Source: Paenibacillus anaericanus
GTDB lineage: Bacteria > Bacillota > Bacilli > Paenibacillales > Paenibacillaceae
Assembly: GCF_003994475.1 (NCBI RefSeq)
Contig: NZ_RZNY01000009.1
Coordinates: forward strand, 1-64,000
Direction: 5' to 3'
DNA: 64,000 bases
Position numbers and translations under genes: made by a program. The notes beneath the pieces are model-generated. The model saw only the letters and a program-made list of their open reading frames with translations, did no database searches and had not been told where the DNA came from. Shown here piece after piece: positions 19,571 to 29,652 of this stretch (position 1 is its first letter; the number at the start of each line of letters is the position of its first letter).

Positions 19571-20440
19571 ATGTCAAAAGTCAAAGTTTTTGCGGATAGC
19601 ACTTCAGATCTACCTGCAGCTTGGATTAGCCAATATCACATTGGGATCATTCCACTTTATGTTGTGTTTGATGAAGAGAGCTACAAGGATGGGACAGAAA
19701 TTACACCAGCTGATCTTTATCAGCAGGTAGAGAAATCAGACAAGTTACCTAAGACAACAGCACCCTCGCCTAAAGACTTTATGGACGCTTTCGGCCCCCA
19801 TATTGAACGCGGGGAGGATATCTTATATATCAGCCTATCTTCAGAGCTTTCATCCACTTATCAGAATGCTCGCATTGCCGCCGCTGAATTTCCGGAGGAT
19901 CGTATACGTATTGTCGACTCCCTCAACTTATGTAGTGGAATCGGCCTTTTAGTTATGAAGGCAGTTCGAGCAGCGGAAAGTGGCAGCAGTCTGAATGAAA
20001 TCGTGTCTCTAGTAGAGACCTATCGGCCACTGGTTGAAACGGAGTTTGTTATCGATACGCTGGAGTATTTATATAAGGGGGGCCGCTGCTCAGGCATGCA
20101 AAATTTCATCGGCAGTTTGCTGCAAATTCGGCCCGTACTGAAGGTTGTAGATGGAGGAATCATTCCAGCTTATAGAGTTCGTGGTAGAAAAGAAAAAGCT
20201 GTCCAACAAATGTTGGACAACACGTTAGCGAACCGAGACTTGATGGACAATGATTTGATTATCGTTGCCCATTCATTCGCGGAAGAGGAAGCCCTTCGAT
20301 TGGCTGCGATCCTAAGAGAACAAACCGGAGCACGTGAAGTAGCAGTAACTGAAGCCGGTTGTGTTATCTCGAGTCATTGCGGCAAACATACGATTGGGAT
20401 CATGTATACAAAAAAACCATCTGTCTCAGAAATTCTTTAA
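19571..20440 (+). CDS. DegV family fatty-acid-binding protein
   Basis: Protein of 289 residues. DegV markers are VKVFADSTSDLPAAW at the start, LPKTTAPSPKDF, LYISLSSELSSTYQNARIAA and VDTLEYL-type segment VIDTLEYLYKGGRCS, and a C-terminal HCGKHTIGIMY. DegV/FakB proteins bind a fatty acid; in several Firmicutes they hand it to the FakA kinase, which is not present here. A ribosome site AAGGAG precedes the ATG. It converges with the MATE gene, with no obvious terminator between them. Confidence 0.93.
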   Translation: MSKVKVFADSTSDLPAAWISQYHIGIIPLYVVFDEESYKDGTEITPADLYQQVEKSDKLPKTTAPSPKDFMDAFGPHIERGEDILYISLSSELSSTYQNARIAAAEFPEDRIRIVDSLNLCSGIGLLVMKAVRAAESGSSLNEIVSLVETYRPLVETEFVIDTLEYLYKGGRCSGMQNFIGSLLQIRPVLKVVDGGIIPAYRVRGRKEKAVQQMLDNTLANRDLMDNDLIIVAHSFAEEEALRLAAILREQTGAREVAVTEAGCVISSHCGKHTIGIMYTKKPSVSEIL

Positions 20441-20456
20441 TCATGTTCCTCCGCAA

Positions 20457-21818
20457 TTAAGCGGCGATATCTTTCACCAAATTCTTGATCCATTTTTTAG
20501 AGTGAATCCGGGCTAATCCAAATCCGAAGCGAACTACTTCTTCTAACGAGAGAACCAAATAGACGAGATAGATCGGTTGCTTCCAGACAAAAGATAGCAA
20601 TAGCCCGGAGGGAACTCCTATCAACCACGTAGCCGTGGATTCCATGGCAAATACGAATTTGCTGTCTCCCCCACTGTTTAGTATCCCCCCAGCCATGATC
20701 ATGTTCGCTACCTTCACCCATAGGAACGCAGCAAATACCCAAACGAGGTATATCCCCAATTGATGAGCATCTTCAGAGACATTAAATGCTGACACATATA
20801 AAGGAGCTGCTAATGCAATGATTACACCTACACCCAAAGAGATCATTATTCCTAAATTAATAAATCGCTTGGCGTACTGTAGTGCCAAACTTTCCTCTCC
20901 AGCGCCCAATTTATTCCCTACCATGACTCCTCCAGCACTGGCCAAGCCTGATAACAACCCGACGCTTAACCCTTGAAGCGGAAAGGTAATCGTCATGGCA
21001 GTCATCTCAGCGGTTCCCATCCTACTATAAATAACTGCATAAACAGTTTCTCCAAGTACCCATATGAGCTCGGTCAAAATGATTGGATACGTTGTTTGAA
21101 AAAATTTGGACACCAATGGCTTGCGCGCTCCAAACAAATTTGAGAAGTCTACGGAACCCGGAAGCCGAAATTTGTATACTGCACCGATGATTACGATACA
21201 TTCCACGAGCCGAGAAATTAGTGTTGCTACCGCCGAACCCTTCAATCCCCATTCTGGAAAACCAAACTTTCCATAGATCAACAGATAGTTCAATATAATA
21301 TTCAGACATACCGTGAACAGACTTACAAACATCGGTAGCTTTACATGAGTCGTACTGCGAAGAATTGCTGAATACATCATCGTGAGCATGGTTGGAACAT
21401 AGCTAAGTGCCATTATCTCCAGAAAAATGTATCCATCTCCGATGACACGTTCGTCAGTTGTGAACATACTTAAGCACATCTCAGGTTTGAAATACACCAG
21501 CAAAGTGAATAAGAACGACAAGATAAATCCGCAGAACAGGCCAATACCGAGGATCTGAGAAATACTCTTTCGATCTTGTTTGCCCCAGAACTGTGCCGCA
21601 TAGACGGAGACACCCATCGCCAAACCCGCTAGAACAACGGAAATGATTCCGTATATTTTGGTGGACATCCCTACTGAAGCGATCGCCACATCTCCAAGTT
21701 GACCCACCATTAACTGATCCGTTAAGGCAAGTAACGCCATGATGAGGCTCTGAAGCGTTACGGGAACCGCAATTTTATATACATTTGCATAGAAATCTCT
21801 CTTGATATGATCTTGCAT
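20457..21818 (-). CDS. MATE family efflux transporter
   Basis: Protein of 453 residues with about 12 hydrophobic segments in two halves (MatE domains). Typical positions include TLQSLIMALLALTDQLMVG near residue 20 and QFWGKQDRKSISQILG, with the second-half repeat GVMVGNKLGAGEESLALQYA. MATE proteins export organic cations, drugs or metabolites using Na+ or H+. It lies 15 bases after the RibD-C-like reductase gene and is the last gene of the five-gene operon 20457-26762. This suggests export of that operon's product, by inference. Confidence 0.9.
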   Translation of the reverse strand: MQDHIKRDFYANVYKIAVPVTLQSLIMALLALTDQLMVGQLGDVAIASVGMSTKIYGIISVVLAGLAMGVSVYAAQFWGKQDRKSISQILGIGLFCGFILSFLFTLLVYFKPEMCLSMFTTDERVIGDGYIFLEIMALSYVPTMLTMMYSAILRSTTHVKLPMFVSLFTVCLNIILNYLLIYGKFGFPEWGLKGSAVATLISRLVECIVIIGAVYKFRLPGSVDFSNLFGARKPLVSKFFQTTYPIILTELIWVLGETVYAVIYSRMGTAEMTAMTITFPLQGLSVGLLSGLASAGGVMVGNKLGAGEESLALQYAKRFINLGIMISLGVGVIIALAAPLYVSAFNVSEDAHQLGIYLVWVFAAFLWVKVANMIMAGGILNSGGDSKFVFAMESTATWLIGVPSGLLLSFVWKQPIYLVYLVLSLEEVVRFGFGLARIHSKKWIKNLVKDIAA

Positions 21819-21833
21819 ATCATTTCCTCCTAG

Positions 21834-22493
21834 TTATATAGCCTTTAGATATCGTAGTAAAGTGTAGTTATCCTGCGGTAAAACTTCTGCTACTTTGAAT
21901 CTTTTAGCAAACTCTAACTCGTTGTATCCCGCACCATCTACGAGTGTAATATTAGATGCTCCTCCAATGATAATCGGCAGTTGCATCAGAATAATCTCAT
22001 CTACCAAATCCTGTTTGAATACATGCCAGTTCAAGAAGCCCCCACCTTCAACCATCAAACTTGTGATGCCAAATTCAGTTTCCAACCGATAGTTTAAGAG
22101 TGAGAAATCGACTTCATCTTTACCACAGATCAAGCACTCTACATTTCGTTCACGCAACATGTTAATTTTGTATTCGTCCTGACCATTTTCCGTCGTAACG
22201 ATAATGGTTCTTCCCTCATCATTTAATACATGACTATCCATTGGGATGTCCATTCTCCGGGTAGGAATAATGCGAATCGGGTTCTTATTCTCTTCGAACC
22301 GGTTAGTAAGGTAAGGATCATCAGTACTAATTGTATTCTTCCCGACCATAATTCCATCGACCTTACCACGAAATTTATGAATATATTCAATATCTTGATT
22401 ATTAAATAGACTAAACAAGGGTTTGCTTGATTGTCCTGCACCTAAGGTTAATTTCCCATCGATTGAGATTTGACTGAATATACTCGTTTTCAT
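21834..22493 (-). CDS. RibD C-terminal/dihydrofolate-reductase-like NAD(P)H reductase
   Basis: Protein of 219 residues in the RibD_C family. Visible are the N-terminal SQISIDGKLTLG, VDGIMVGKNTISTDDPYL (substrate and cofactor region), and LMVEGGGFLNWHVFKQDLVDEI, the Gly-rich NADPH-binding motif. Homologues reduce a ribosylamino-pyrimidine in riboflavin synthesis, or unrelated substrates in secondary metabolism. There is no deaminase domain, so it is not a full RibD. The start overlaps the previous stop as ATGA, so translation is coupled. Confidence 0.85.
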   Translation of the reverse strand: MKTSIFSQISIDGKLTLGAGQSSKPLFSLFNNQDIEYIHKFRGKVDGIMVGKNTISTDDPYLTNRFEENKNPIRIIPTRRMDIPMDSHVLNDEGRTIIVTTENGQDEYKINMLRERNVECLICGKDEVDFSLLNYRLETEFGITSLMVEGGGFLNWHVFKQDLVDEIILMQLPIIIGGASNITLVDGAGYNELEFAKRFKVAEVLPQDNYTLLRYLKAI

Positions 22494-23662
22494 TGTTCAA
22501 CCTTCTCTCTTAAGGAATTATCTTGCTTTAATTCGTTCCAGTATGTTTGCTCCATAGTATGGAAGGCAATGCTAACTCCTTGCTGAAGTAATAGCTGAAG
22601 TCCGGCTTGAATACTCTTCCAAACGGCATTCATGTAAGGACTGATTGGAATGTAGCGGCTACCCTTCTGTAGCGATATCAGTTCCCTTCTTGTGTATGAG
22701 ACCGTGTCCATAAGCTGCTCCAGAACTACAGGGTGAATAGGAATTCGCTGTACTTGAGTTCCCCATGCCCACTGACTTGCCTCACTTAACATAAATGATG
22801 TGAATGATAGAATGTCTTCCCTGAGTTCTGATTCTAGTGAATCATTGGGATACACTAATCCGATCGCAGAAGACATGGAGATCGACGTTCTGCCTTGAAC
22901 AGAAGGTAGACTACCGACACCTAACTTTTGACCCAATTGACCATCCAAATAATTAAATATCCATTCCCCACACACTATGGCCCCAACTTCTCCAGCGATG
23001 AACCGCTCCAATAATTCAATTGAACCATTCATACTTTCTAAAAGCCCAGCTTCTGCTTGATCATACACAAACTGCAATGCCAGCTTCATTTCGTCATTCA
23101 AAAAATTAGGTCTTCCCTCTTTCAAAGGCCAGCCTCCAAATGCTGTAAGAAACGGAATAAACCAATAGGGCTGTTCAAAGTCACCTGCAATTGGAGTAAT
23201 CCCTTTACTTATCAACTCAGTACCACTTTCCCTGATTTCCTCCCATGACGCAGGGGCTTCTGGGTAAATTTCATTATTATAATAAAGTACTAGATGGTTA
23301 CCCTTGAGGACTGGAACTCCATATTGCTGTCCTTCTAACTGCATCGATACTAATGACTCTGAACCAAAAGACTCTACGAGATTGCAAATTTCGGTTGGAA
23401 CAATAGAGTACCGTGATCGCATACCAAATCCAGTCATATCTGCTGGAACAAAAGCCATATGTGGGCCGTCTCCAGTACTAGCTACATCATAAAGTCTGGA
23501 CTCCAATTCGCTTATGTTCATCACTTTTGGTGTAACTTGAATACCATGACTCTGAGAATATTCCCGACATAGCTGCTCCAGAACTTCAATCGATGTATCT
23601 CCTGGACCATCAAACTCGTGCCAAATAACCAATTCTCTACTCACATCAGTCTGCTCTCTCAT
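22490..23662 (-). CDS. Family-1 solute-binding-protein homologue without signal peptide
   Basis: Protein of 390 residues with the fold signature of sugar-binding ABC lipoproteins: ELVIWHEFDGPGDTS at the start, VPVLKGNHLVLYYNNEIYP, the FLTAFGGWPL region, and RFIAGEVGAIVCGEWIFNY. There is no hydrophobic signal, lipobox or positively charged leader. The ORF starts 3 bases after the GH13 stop, so no exported N-terminus can be hidden upstream. It would stay in the cytoplasm, unusual for this family. It could be an intracellular ligand-binding or scaffold protein. Confidence 0.83.
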   Translation of the reverse strand: MREQTDVSRELVIWHEFDGPGDTSIEVLEQLCREYSQSHGIQVTPKVMNISELESRLYDVASTGDGPHMAFVPADMTGFGMRSRYSIVPTEICNLVESFGSESLVSMQLEGQQYGVPVLKGNHLVLYYNNEIYPEAPASWEEIRESGTELISKGITPIAGDFEQPYWFIPFLTAFGGWPLKEGRPNFLNDEMKLALQFVYDQAEAGLLESMNGSIELLERFIAGEVGAIVCGEWIFNYLDGQLGQKLGVGSLPSVQGRTSISMSSAIGLVYPNDSLESELREDILSFTSFMLSEASQWAWGTQVQRIPIHPVVLEQLMDTVSYTRRELISLQKGSRYIPISPYMNAVWKSIQAGLQLLLQQGVSIAFHTMEQTYWNELKQDNSLREKVEQ

Positions 23663-23665
23663 CTC

Positions 23666-25621
23666 CTATGCACTCCCTACTTTCAATTGGTTAATCCTAT
23701 CATGATATAGAATCATTGCTTGATTGGGTTGCATCACAAATTGTTTAAGATTCTTCTTCAAATCATCAGATCGATCTTCACTGTCAATGAGTACATCGAA
23801 TCCCCCCACAACCGGAAATATACTGTCGGTATTTACTGACTGCGGCTTTTCATCATTTAAATTAAAGCACCCAATCAACAATTCATTTCCTTTAAGGTAG
23901 GCATAAATCAGCACATCATTTTGATGATCAGGTAGGAAAAAGTGGCTTGGCTGGACCAGATTAAGATGCTCTTTCTTACAGAGGTTCAACTGCTGCAGAA
24001 GTGGAATCATCGGCTTAGGGTTACTCCAATTCAATTTCAGCTTGTTAAAGAAAGCTCTTGGAATTTCTGCACCGCCTGTATTATCACCCAAGCCGCAGTT
24101 CAAAGGTTGTATTTCGTTCACTTCGATCCCTGTAGTTAGATAAGGAATGGCATTAGGTAAGAAATGATTAAAGACGCTCATCATGCGCGCTAGACTAGTT
24201 CCACCACGACTCATAATTCTTGGTGTGTCCGCTGTCTCTGAGCAAGCAAATACATGGATTTGAAGTTCTGGCAATTCCTTTACGTACATCATCAAAGTAT
24301 TAATAGATATATCTGTCATTACATTCCAACCGCTGCCCAGCATAACGTTGTAACCCGTCTTTACTGCCTTATGATGATTACGATTGAATAAATCTTCACT
24401 TATGAGAATGGCTTGGGGGCGGATTTCTTTGATTTTCTTGAACATCTCTTCTAATAGCGGAACCGGTAAAACATGTCCGATATCAATTCGAAATCCATCG
24501 ATTCTATACGTATCCAAATTAAAGATAATAGCTTCGATCAACTTATCCCATAATTCTTGATTCGGCTCATCCCCAGGATATAAATTACATTTGATCGTAT
24601 CAAACAGTACATATGGGGGTTGTCCCTCCTGTAAATATGACCTTACTTGGGGTGAGAAATCTTTATACAATCTATAAAAAGTAATATCTGTCCAAATCGG
24701 CTGCACATCATTAATCCAATCAGAATGCGCTGGGGCTGTTGTAATCCCCATCTCTGCTTCAACTAATTGTAGAAGCTCTTCTCCTGTTTGCTCCGAACGA
24801 AGCTTAAGCCGCTGCCACAATACTGGATTTAGCTCATTGGGTGGCTGAGCAAATTTCTTCAGGAAGGAAGATGTTTCCACACTTCGATACACCGTCTCTA
24901 GCTTATCAGGTCGGCATTCCTCGAAGAATCCTAGCTCAGGAATATTCGGCGGAGCAAATCCCTCCAGCGCATCATTCCAAATCCAATACACCCAATCAGG
25001 ATATTCTTTAATAAATTCACTATTGCGCGCTGTTACTCTGGGAATGAAATCGACAACCACTTTGATATCAAGGAGATGACATGCCTCTACAAGAGCGGTC
25101 AATTCATCATGAATTGTAAAACCTACCATATCGTTTAATAAAGGATCATGCAGTTGATCATCTAATTCAAAGAGGCTCTGTACCGCATATGGGGACCCGA
25201 TATCCCCTTTTAAATGCAGATTGCTGTACCGAGTAACTGGAAGTAGATACAGAATATTTACACCCATTTTCTTGAGTAAGGGTAGCAAAATCATAAATCG
25301 AAGAAATGTCCCCGATTGAATCTCCCCATCATGTAGATAATCCCAAGCGGCAGAGTAGCGGACAAGCGCTGAATAAATGACACTGTCGTCCAAGTTTTTA
25401 TTTTCGGTGTAATAATAATGACTAGATAGATCAAATACGTACTGAAGATGATGAAGCATAAATGGTTGGAACTGTACTTTAATTTCTCCATCCTTCGTAT
25501 CAAGCACTTCCGAATAGCCACATTCATTCCATATCGATGGTATCCATACAGGTTCGTCCTCGATATGCTTGTTGTGTGCTAAGAAGTGATAGACTTGTTT
25601 CAACCGACTCTGGCTAGACAT
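23666..25621 (-). CDS. GH13 (alpha-amylase superfamily) protein with altered catalytic motifs
   Basis: Cytoplasmic protein of 651 residues (ATG at 25621 with GGGAG 10 bases before; a TTG at 25627 is less suited). A (beta/alpha)8 GH13 core is evident. Region II GFRIDIGH holds nucleophile Asp380, and region III ILISEDLF holds acid Glu409. Region I reads VVVDFIPRVTARN without the usual NH. Region IV reads SETADTPR, with Ala464 where His is expected before Asp465. The loss of those residues resembles GlgE-type transferases more than amylases. Substrate unknown. Confidence 0.82.
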   Translation of the reverse strand: MSSQSRLKQVYHFLAHNKHIEDEPVWIPSIWNECGYSEVLDTKDGEIKVQFQPFMLHHLQYVFDLSSHYYYTENKNLDDSVIYSALVRYSAAWDYLHDGEIQSGTFLRFMILLPLLKKMGVNILYLLPVTRYSNLHLKGDIGSPYAVQSLFELDDQLHDPLLNDMVGFTIHDELTALVEACHLLDIKVVVDFIPRVTARNSEFIKEYPDWVYWIWNDALEGFAPPNIPELGFFEECRPDKLETVYRSVETSSFLKKFAQPPNELNPVLWQRLKLRSEQTGEELLQLVEAEMGITTAPAHSDWINDVQPIWTDITFYRLYKDFSPQVRSYLQEGQPPYVLFDTIKCNLYPGDEPNQELWDKLIEAIIFNLDTYRIDGFRIDIGHVLPVPLLEEMFKKIKEIRPQAILISEDLFNRNHHKAVKTGYNVMLGSGWNVMTDISINTLMMYVKELPELQIHVFACSETADTPRIMSRGGTSLARMMSVFNHFLPNAIPYLTTGIEVNEIQPLNCGLGDNTGGAEIPRAFFNKLKLNWSNPKPMIPLLQQLNLCKKEHLNLVQPSHFFLPDHQNDVLIYAYLKGNELLIGCFNLNDEKPQSVNTDSIFPVVGGFDVLIDSEDRSDDLKKNLKQFVMQPNQAMILYHDRINQLKVGSA

Positions 25622-25676
25622 GAACAATCATCTCCCTTTAGTAATAAGCAAAATATGAGAGCATAACTGACAATTT

Positions 25677-26762
25677 CTATTTCTCAAATACAAACACCGT
25701 TTTCAAAGTATTCGTCTCATAGGTCTCTCCAGTTCGAAGATCATAACCCACCAATTCCTGAATGGCTGTCTCATAATCATGCAAAGAATATTTCTTCGTA
25801 ACTAAAGCAGCTAATATTGAATGATCCTCGGCAAATTGTAGTGCTTCCCCAAATGTGTTTAGATACTCTCCTGCTCCTACAATTTTGATAGCCTGCTGAG
25901 TATAGTGAGTAGGTGTAATCGTATATTGATATTTTCCATTAATGCCAAACGGGATAATCCGTCCTCCACGCTCAACCCATCTCTCCGCAGTCTCCATCTG
26001 ATTTCCTACAGTATCAATCACAACATCAAATTTACGATCATGAAGTAAAGGTTTCACTCTATCTTCCTGTAATTGCTCAGGTTTGCAGGCATCATCTGAA
26101 AATTGAGCTGCATACGATAAGCGATATAGATTCTTCTCTGTTGCAATAGTCACACAGCCAATATACTTACTTACCAACTGACAAAGTATCCCCATTGGCC
26201 CTGAGCCAAGAATTAATACCGTATCGTCTCTAGTCACCCCTGCTTCTCGAAAGTTATGGAGAACACAAGCTAATGGTTCCACCAAAACAGCCGCTTCCCA
26301 GCTTATAGAAGGAGAAAGTGGGTGAATAAACTGAACATCGGTTACAAAGAACGGGGCAAATGTTCCAGCATCATTTAATCCAGAAATCCTCATTCCTTGC
26401 CCGTCCAAGCCTATGCAGAGGTGCTGCTTGTCCTGCTTGCAAAAACGACATTGGTTACAACTTCGATTAGGATCAATCACGACACGGTCACCTACCTGAA
26501 CCTTATCTACAGTTGTTCCAACTTCTACAACAGTTCCCACTGCTTCATGACCACGTATAACATTCTGAATTCCAGGCTCTTTGCCAGTAATCACTGCCAG
26601 ATCCGTACCACAGATCCCTGTCATATGGATCTTTACCTTCACATCGGTAGGTCGTAATAGCTGAGGTTCATCTCTAAGGCATAACTCCAATTGCCCTTGC
26701 TCACTCCATACCAACGCCTCCATACTTCGTGTCTTCAGCGATAAATCATGTTCTAGCTTCAT
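25677..26762 (-). CDS. Zinc-dependent medium-chain dehydrogenase/reductase
   Basis: Protein of 361 residues. Catalytic zinc ligands are in MTGICGTDLAV and IRGHEAVGTVVEVG. The structural zinc motif is CNQCRFCKQDKQHLC. The Rossmann turn is LILGSGPMGILCQLV, and VEPLACVLHN is typical of polyol and threonine dehydrogenase types. It probably oxidises a sugar or polyol alcohol with NAD(P)+. AAGGAG precedes the ATG at 26762. First gene of the five-gene operon, 55 bases before the GH13 ATG, behind a CAAACGTTTG palindrome. Confidence 0.9.
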   Translation of the reverse strand: MKLEHDLSLKTRSMEALVWSEQGQLELCLRDEPQLLRPTDVKVKIHMTGICGTDLAVITGKEPGIQNVIRGHEAVGTVVEVGTTVDKVQVGDRVVIDPNRSCNQCRFCKQDKQHLCIGLDGQGMRISGLNDAGTFAPFFVTDVQFIHPLSPSISWEAAVLVEPLACVLHNFREAGVTRDDTVLILGSGPMGILCQLVSKYIGCVTIATEKNLYRLSYAAQFSDDACKPEQLQEDRVKPLLHDRKFDVVIDTVGNQMETAERWVERGGRIIPFGINGKYQYTITPTHYTQQAIKIVGAGEYLNTFGEALQFAEDHSILAALVTKKYSLHDYETAIQELVGYDLRTGETYETNTLKTVFVFEK

Positions 26763-26788
26763 TTACTTCTCTCCTTCCCCAATCTGTT

Positions 26789-26798
26789 CAAACGTTTG
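26789..26798. promoter_or_regulatory. CAAACGTTTG palindrome, candidate LacI/CcpA-type operator
   Basis: A perfect 10-base palindrome 27 bases upstream of the start codon of the dehydrogenase gene. The central ACGT with flanking A and T resembles LacI-family operators. It differs from the CGAAA-type sites of the glucan region. No other operator-like element is obvious here. Confidence 0.4.
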
Positions 26799-26952
26799 CG
26801 CAATATATAAAAACCATATTAACACTTGAGGAATGTAGAAGTAAGGGGAATAATGTCGAATGTAAAATATTTCTGAAAATTACTGAATATGTACTGAAAA
26901 TGAATTATTGAGTTGGAACTACCTCTTAAAATCAACGTTCATAACAGATTCT

Positions 26953-26982
26953 TCACATATCGTCCCCTTCCATGAATATACT
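26953..26982 (+). promoter_or_regulatory. Weak sigma-E-like promoter candidate for yhbH-spoVR
   Basis: TCACATAT (26953-26960) and AATATACT (26975-26982) with a 14-base gap loosely fit a mother-cell promoter, about 55 bases upstream of the yhbH start. Roughly 5 of 8 bases match in each element. It is listed because both genes are sporulation-associated, but the match alone is weak. Confidence 0.22.
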
Positions 26983-27036
26983 TTATTTACATCCACTCTC
27001 ACCGTTCTCTGTAATGCATATAGGGAGGTGCCCACC

Positions 27037-28200
27037 ATGCCGTCTTCACCTGAACCATATAATTTCGTTGTCTCGAAGGAAGATTGGTCGCTGCACCGCA
27101 AAGGATATCAGGATCAGCAGCGCCATCAAGAGAAAGTGCGGGAAGTTATCAGACAGAATCTCCCGGATCTCGTCACCGAGGAAAATATCATCATGTCTGA
27201 CGGGAAGAAGATCATAAAGATACCACTTCGCAATTTGGAGGAGTACCGCTTTATTCATAATTATCAGAAGCATAAGCATGTCGGACAGGGTAATGGAGAC
27301 AGCCAGGTTGGCGACGTACTCGCCCAAGATAATCCCAAGGACTCAGGGAAGGGTGGTAAAGCCGGAGATCAACCCGGTCACGACTTTATGGAGGCCGAAG
27401 TCAACATTGAAGACTTGGAAGAAATGCTGTTTAACGATTTAGAGTTGCCCTTCATTCAAGAGAAGGAAAAGGATGAGCTTGAGACTGTATCTTATCGCTT
27501 TAATGACATTCGAAAAAAAGGCCTCATGTCCAACATCGACAAGAAGCGGACGATACTAGAGAATCTTCGACGTAATGCCCGCGAAGGCACTCCCGGGATC
27601 CACGGGATCTCCCCAGACGACCTACGCTACAAAACCTGGGAGGATATCATCATACCGAAATCTAACGCGGTTATCCTTGCCATGATGGATACTTCAGGAT
27701 CGATGGGTGCATTCGAGAAATATTGCGCACGTAGTTTCTTCTTCTGGATGACTAGATTTTTGCGCCAGCAATATGAGAAGGTCGAGATTGTGTTTCTGGC
27801 CCATCATACGGAGGCTCGTGAAGTCAGTGAAGAAGATTTCTTCAACCGCGGGGAGAGTGGCGGAACGATCTGCTCCTCTGTATACCAGAAAGCGTTGGAA
27901 ATTATCGATACACGTTACCCCCCTATCGCTTACAACATCTACCCTTTCCATTTCTCCGACGGGGATAACCTAACTTCCGACAACGAGCGCTGTATCAAAT
28001 TAATCGATGAGCTATTAAAACGTTGTAATATGTTTGGTTACGGGGAAGTCAATCAATACAACCGAGGTAGTACACTCATGTCCGCTTATCGAAATATTAA
28101 GCAAGAACGATTTATATATTATGTTATCAAAGAAAAAGGTGAAGTTTATAAAGCGCTGAGGCAGTTTTTCCATAAGCGGGAAGGAGACACGGCACTGTGA
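27037..28200 (+). CDS. yhbH: YhbH family (DUF444) stress/sporulation protein
   Basis: Protein of 387 residues from the ATG at 27037, with AGGGAGGTG upstream; an earlier in-frame ATG at 26908 has no site and would cover the promoter. N-terminus [20 protein letters not shown]; the charged DUF444 region is followed by a von Willebrand A-like domain with the metal motif [14 protein letters not shown]. In Bacillus YhbH, and in E. coli YeaH, the protein works with the PrkA/YeaG kinase. The stop overlaps the spoVR start. Confidence 0.95.
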   Translation: MPSSPEPYNFVVSKEDWSLHRKGYQDQQRHQEKVREVIRQNLPDLVTEENIIMSDGKKIIKIPLRNLEEYRFIHNYQKHKHVGQGNGDSQVGDVLAQDNPKDSGKGGKAGDQPGHDFMEAEVNIEDLEEMLFNDLELPFIQEKEKDELETVSYRFNDIRKKGLMSNIDKKRTILENLRRNAREGTPGIHGISPDDLRYKTWEDIIIPKSNAVILAMMDTSGSMGAFEKYCARSFFFWMTRFLRQQYEKVEIVFLAHHTEAREVSEEDFFNRGESGGTICSSVYQKALEIIDTRYPPIAYNIYPFHFSDGDNLTSDNERCIKLIDELLKRCNMFGYGEVNQYNRGSTLMSAYRNIKQERFIYYVIKEKGEVYKALRQFFHKREGDTAL

Positions 28201-29639
28201 AAGGTGAACTGGAGCAACTGGAATATGCCATAGCGGAAATTATGGAAATCGCCAATGGGTTTGGTCTAGATTATTACCCCATGCGATACGAGATTTGTCC
28301 GGCAGACATCATCTATACCTTTGGAGCTTATGGTATGCCAACGCGATTTAGCCATTGGAGCTTTGGAAAAACCTTTAATAAAATGAAGATGCAATACGAT
28401 TTTGGGCTGAGCAAAATTTATGAACTCGTTATTAATTCCAATCCATGTTATGCCTTTCTACTGGAAGGAAACTCCTTAATCCAGAACAAGTTGATCGTCG
28501 CTCACGTATTGGCACACTGTGATTTCTTTAAGAATAATCTGCGATTCTCTGCCACCAATCGGGATATGGTCGAAAGTATGTCCGCTACGGCTGAACGGAT
28601 CAGCCAATATGAGCTGCTCTATGGAGCAAACACAGTTGAAACCTTCATAGATGCCGTGCTGGCCATCCAAGAGCATGTTGATCCAAGGCTAATCAAGCCT
28701 GGGCGGCATGATAAACGGAGACAAACGGAAGAAAAACTTAATCAGGCTAAAGAAGGGGGACCACGTAAACCCCCGAATAGTGAGTATGATGACTTATGGT
28801 CCCTCGACGAGTCTAAGAACCCTTCTATCAATAAAGAGACTCAGGCAAAGCCCCCTACCTTTCCACCGGAGCCCGAGAAAGATATCGTCTGGTTCATCCA
28901 GGAATACTCGGAGATTCTGGAAGACTGGCAGCGGGATATCATGAGCATGCTTCGCGAAGAAATGCTATACTTCTGGCCACAGATGGAGACGAAGATCATG
29001 AACGAAGGCTGGGCTTCCTACTGGCATCAGCGTATCCTGCGCGAGCTAGATCTGACCAGTGAAGAAACGATAGAATTCGCCAAGCTCAATTCTTCTGTCG
29101 TTCAACCTTCTCAGCAAAGTCTTAATCCATATTATCTGGGGCTCAAAATATTTGAAGATATCGAGCGACGTTGGGATAATCCTACAGAGGAAGAAAAACG
29201 TCGTCTAGGACGTGAACCAGGACTTGGGAGAGAGAAGATATTCGAGGTACGAGAGATGGATTGTGACACCTCATTTCTGCGCAGTTACCTAACGAAGAAA
29301 TTAGTTGCTGATCTCGATCTCTATGTATTTGAGAAACAGGGTCCCGAATGGAAGATCACCGATAAATCATGGGAGAATATTCGCGACCAGCTTGTTGCAT
29401 CACGCGTCAACGGAGGTTCTCCTTATATCGTAGTCCAGGATGGAGACCATCTCCGAAGCGGAGAATTGGTCCTCAAACATCAATACGAAGGAATCGAGCT
29501 TGATTTAAAATACTTGGAACGCACTCTTCCTCATGTATATCGTCTCTGGGGTAAGACAGTTCATTTAGAGACGATTGTCGAAAAAAAGAAAGCACTGTTC
29601 AGTTACGATGGTGAAAAGCATTATCGCAAGATCATGTAA
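28197..29639 (+). CDS. spoVR: SpoVR family protein, GTG start
   Basis: Protein of 480 residues. The GTG start overlaps the yhbH stop (GTGA), so the two are translationally coupled. SpoVR features are [23 protein letters not shown] near residue 23 (split here for length by its PADI core), [30 protein letters not shown], and [16 protein letters not shown]. SpoVR is needed for normal spore cortex in B. subtilis; its E. coli homologue YcgB belongs with YeaG/YeaH. The biochemical role is unknown. Confidence 0.95.
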   Translation: MKGELEQLEYAIAEIMEIANGFGLDYYPMRYEICPADIIYTFGAYGMPTRFSHWSFGKTFNKMKMQYDFGLSKIYELVINSNPCYAFLLEGNSLIQNKLIVAHVLAHCDFFKNNLRFSATNRDMVESMSATAERISQYELLYGANTVETFIDAVLAIQEHVDPRLIKPGRHDKRRQTEEKLNQAKEGGPRKPPNSEYDDLWSLDESKNPSINKETQAKPPTFPPEPEKDIVWFIQEYSEILEDWQRDIMSMLREEMLYFWPQMETKIMNEGWASYWHQRILRELDLTSEETIEFAKLNSSVVQPSQQSLNPYYLGLKIFEDIERRWDNPTEEEKRRLGREPGLGREKIFEVREMDCDTSFLRSYLTKKLVADLDLYVFEKQGPEWKITDKSWENIRDQLVASRVNGGSPYIVVQDGDHLRSGELVLKHQYEGIELDLKYLERTLPHVYRLWGKTVHLETIVEKKKALFSYDGEKHYRKIM

Positions 29640-29652
29640 AGGACTTCATATT

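Noticed and set aside
26908-27036. Longer start for yhbH at 26908
   Set aside because: No ribosome site, no family similarity, and it would cover the promoter region; ATG 27037 has AGGGAGGTG.
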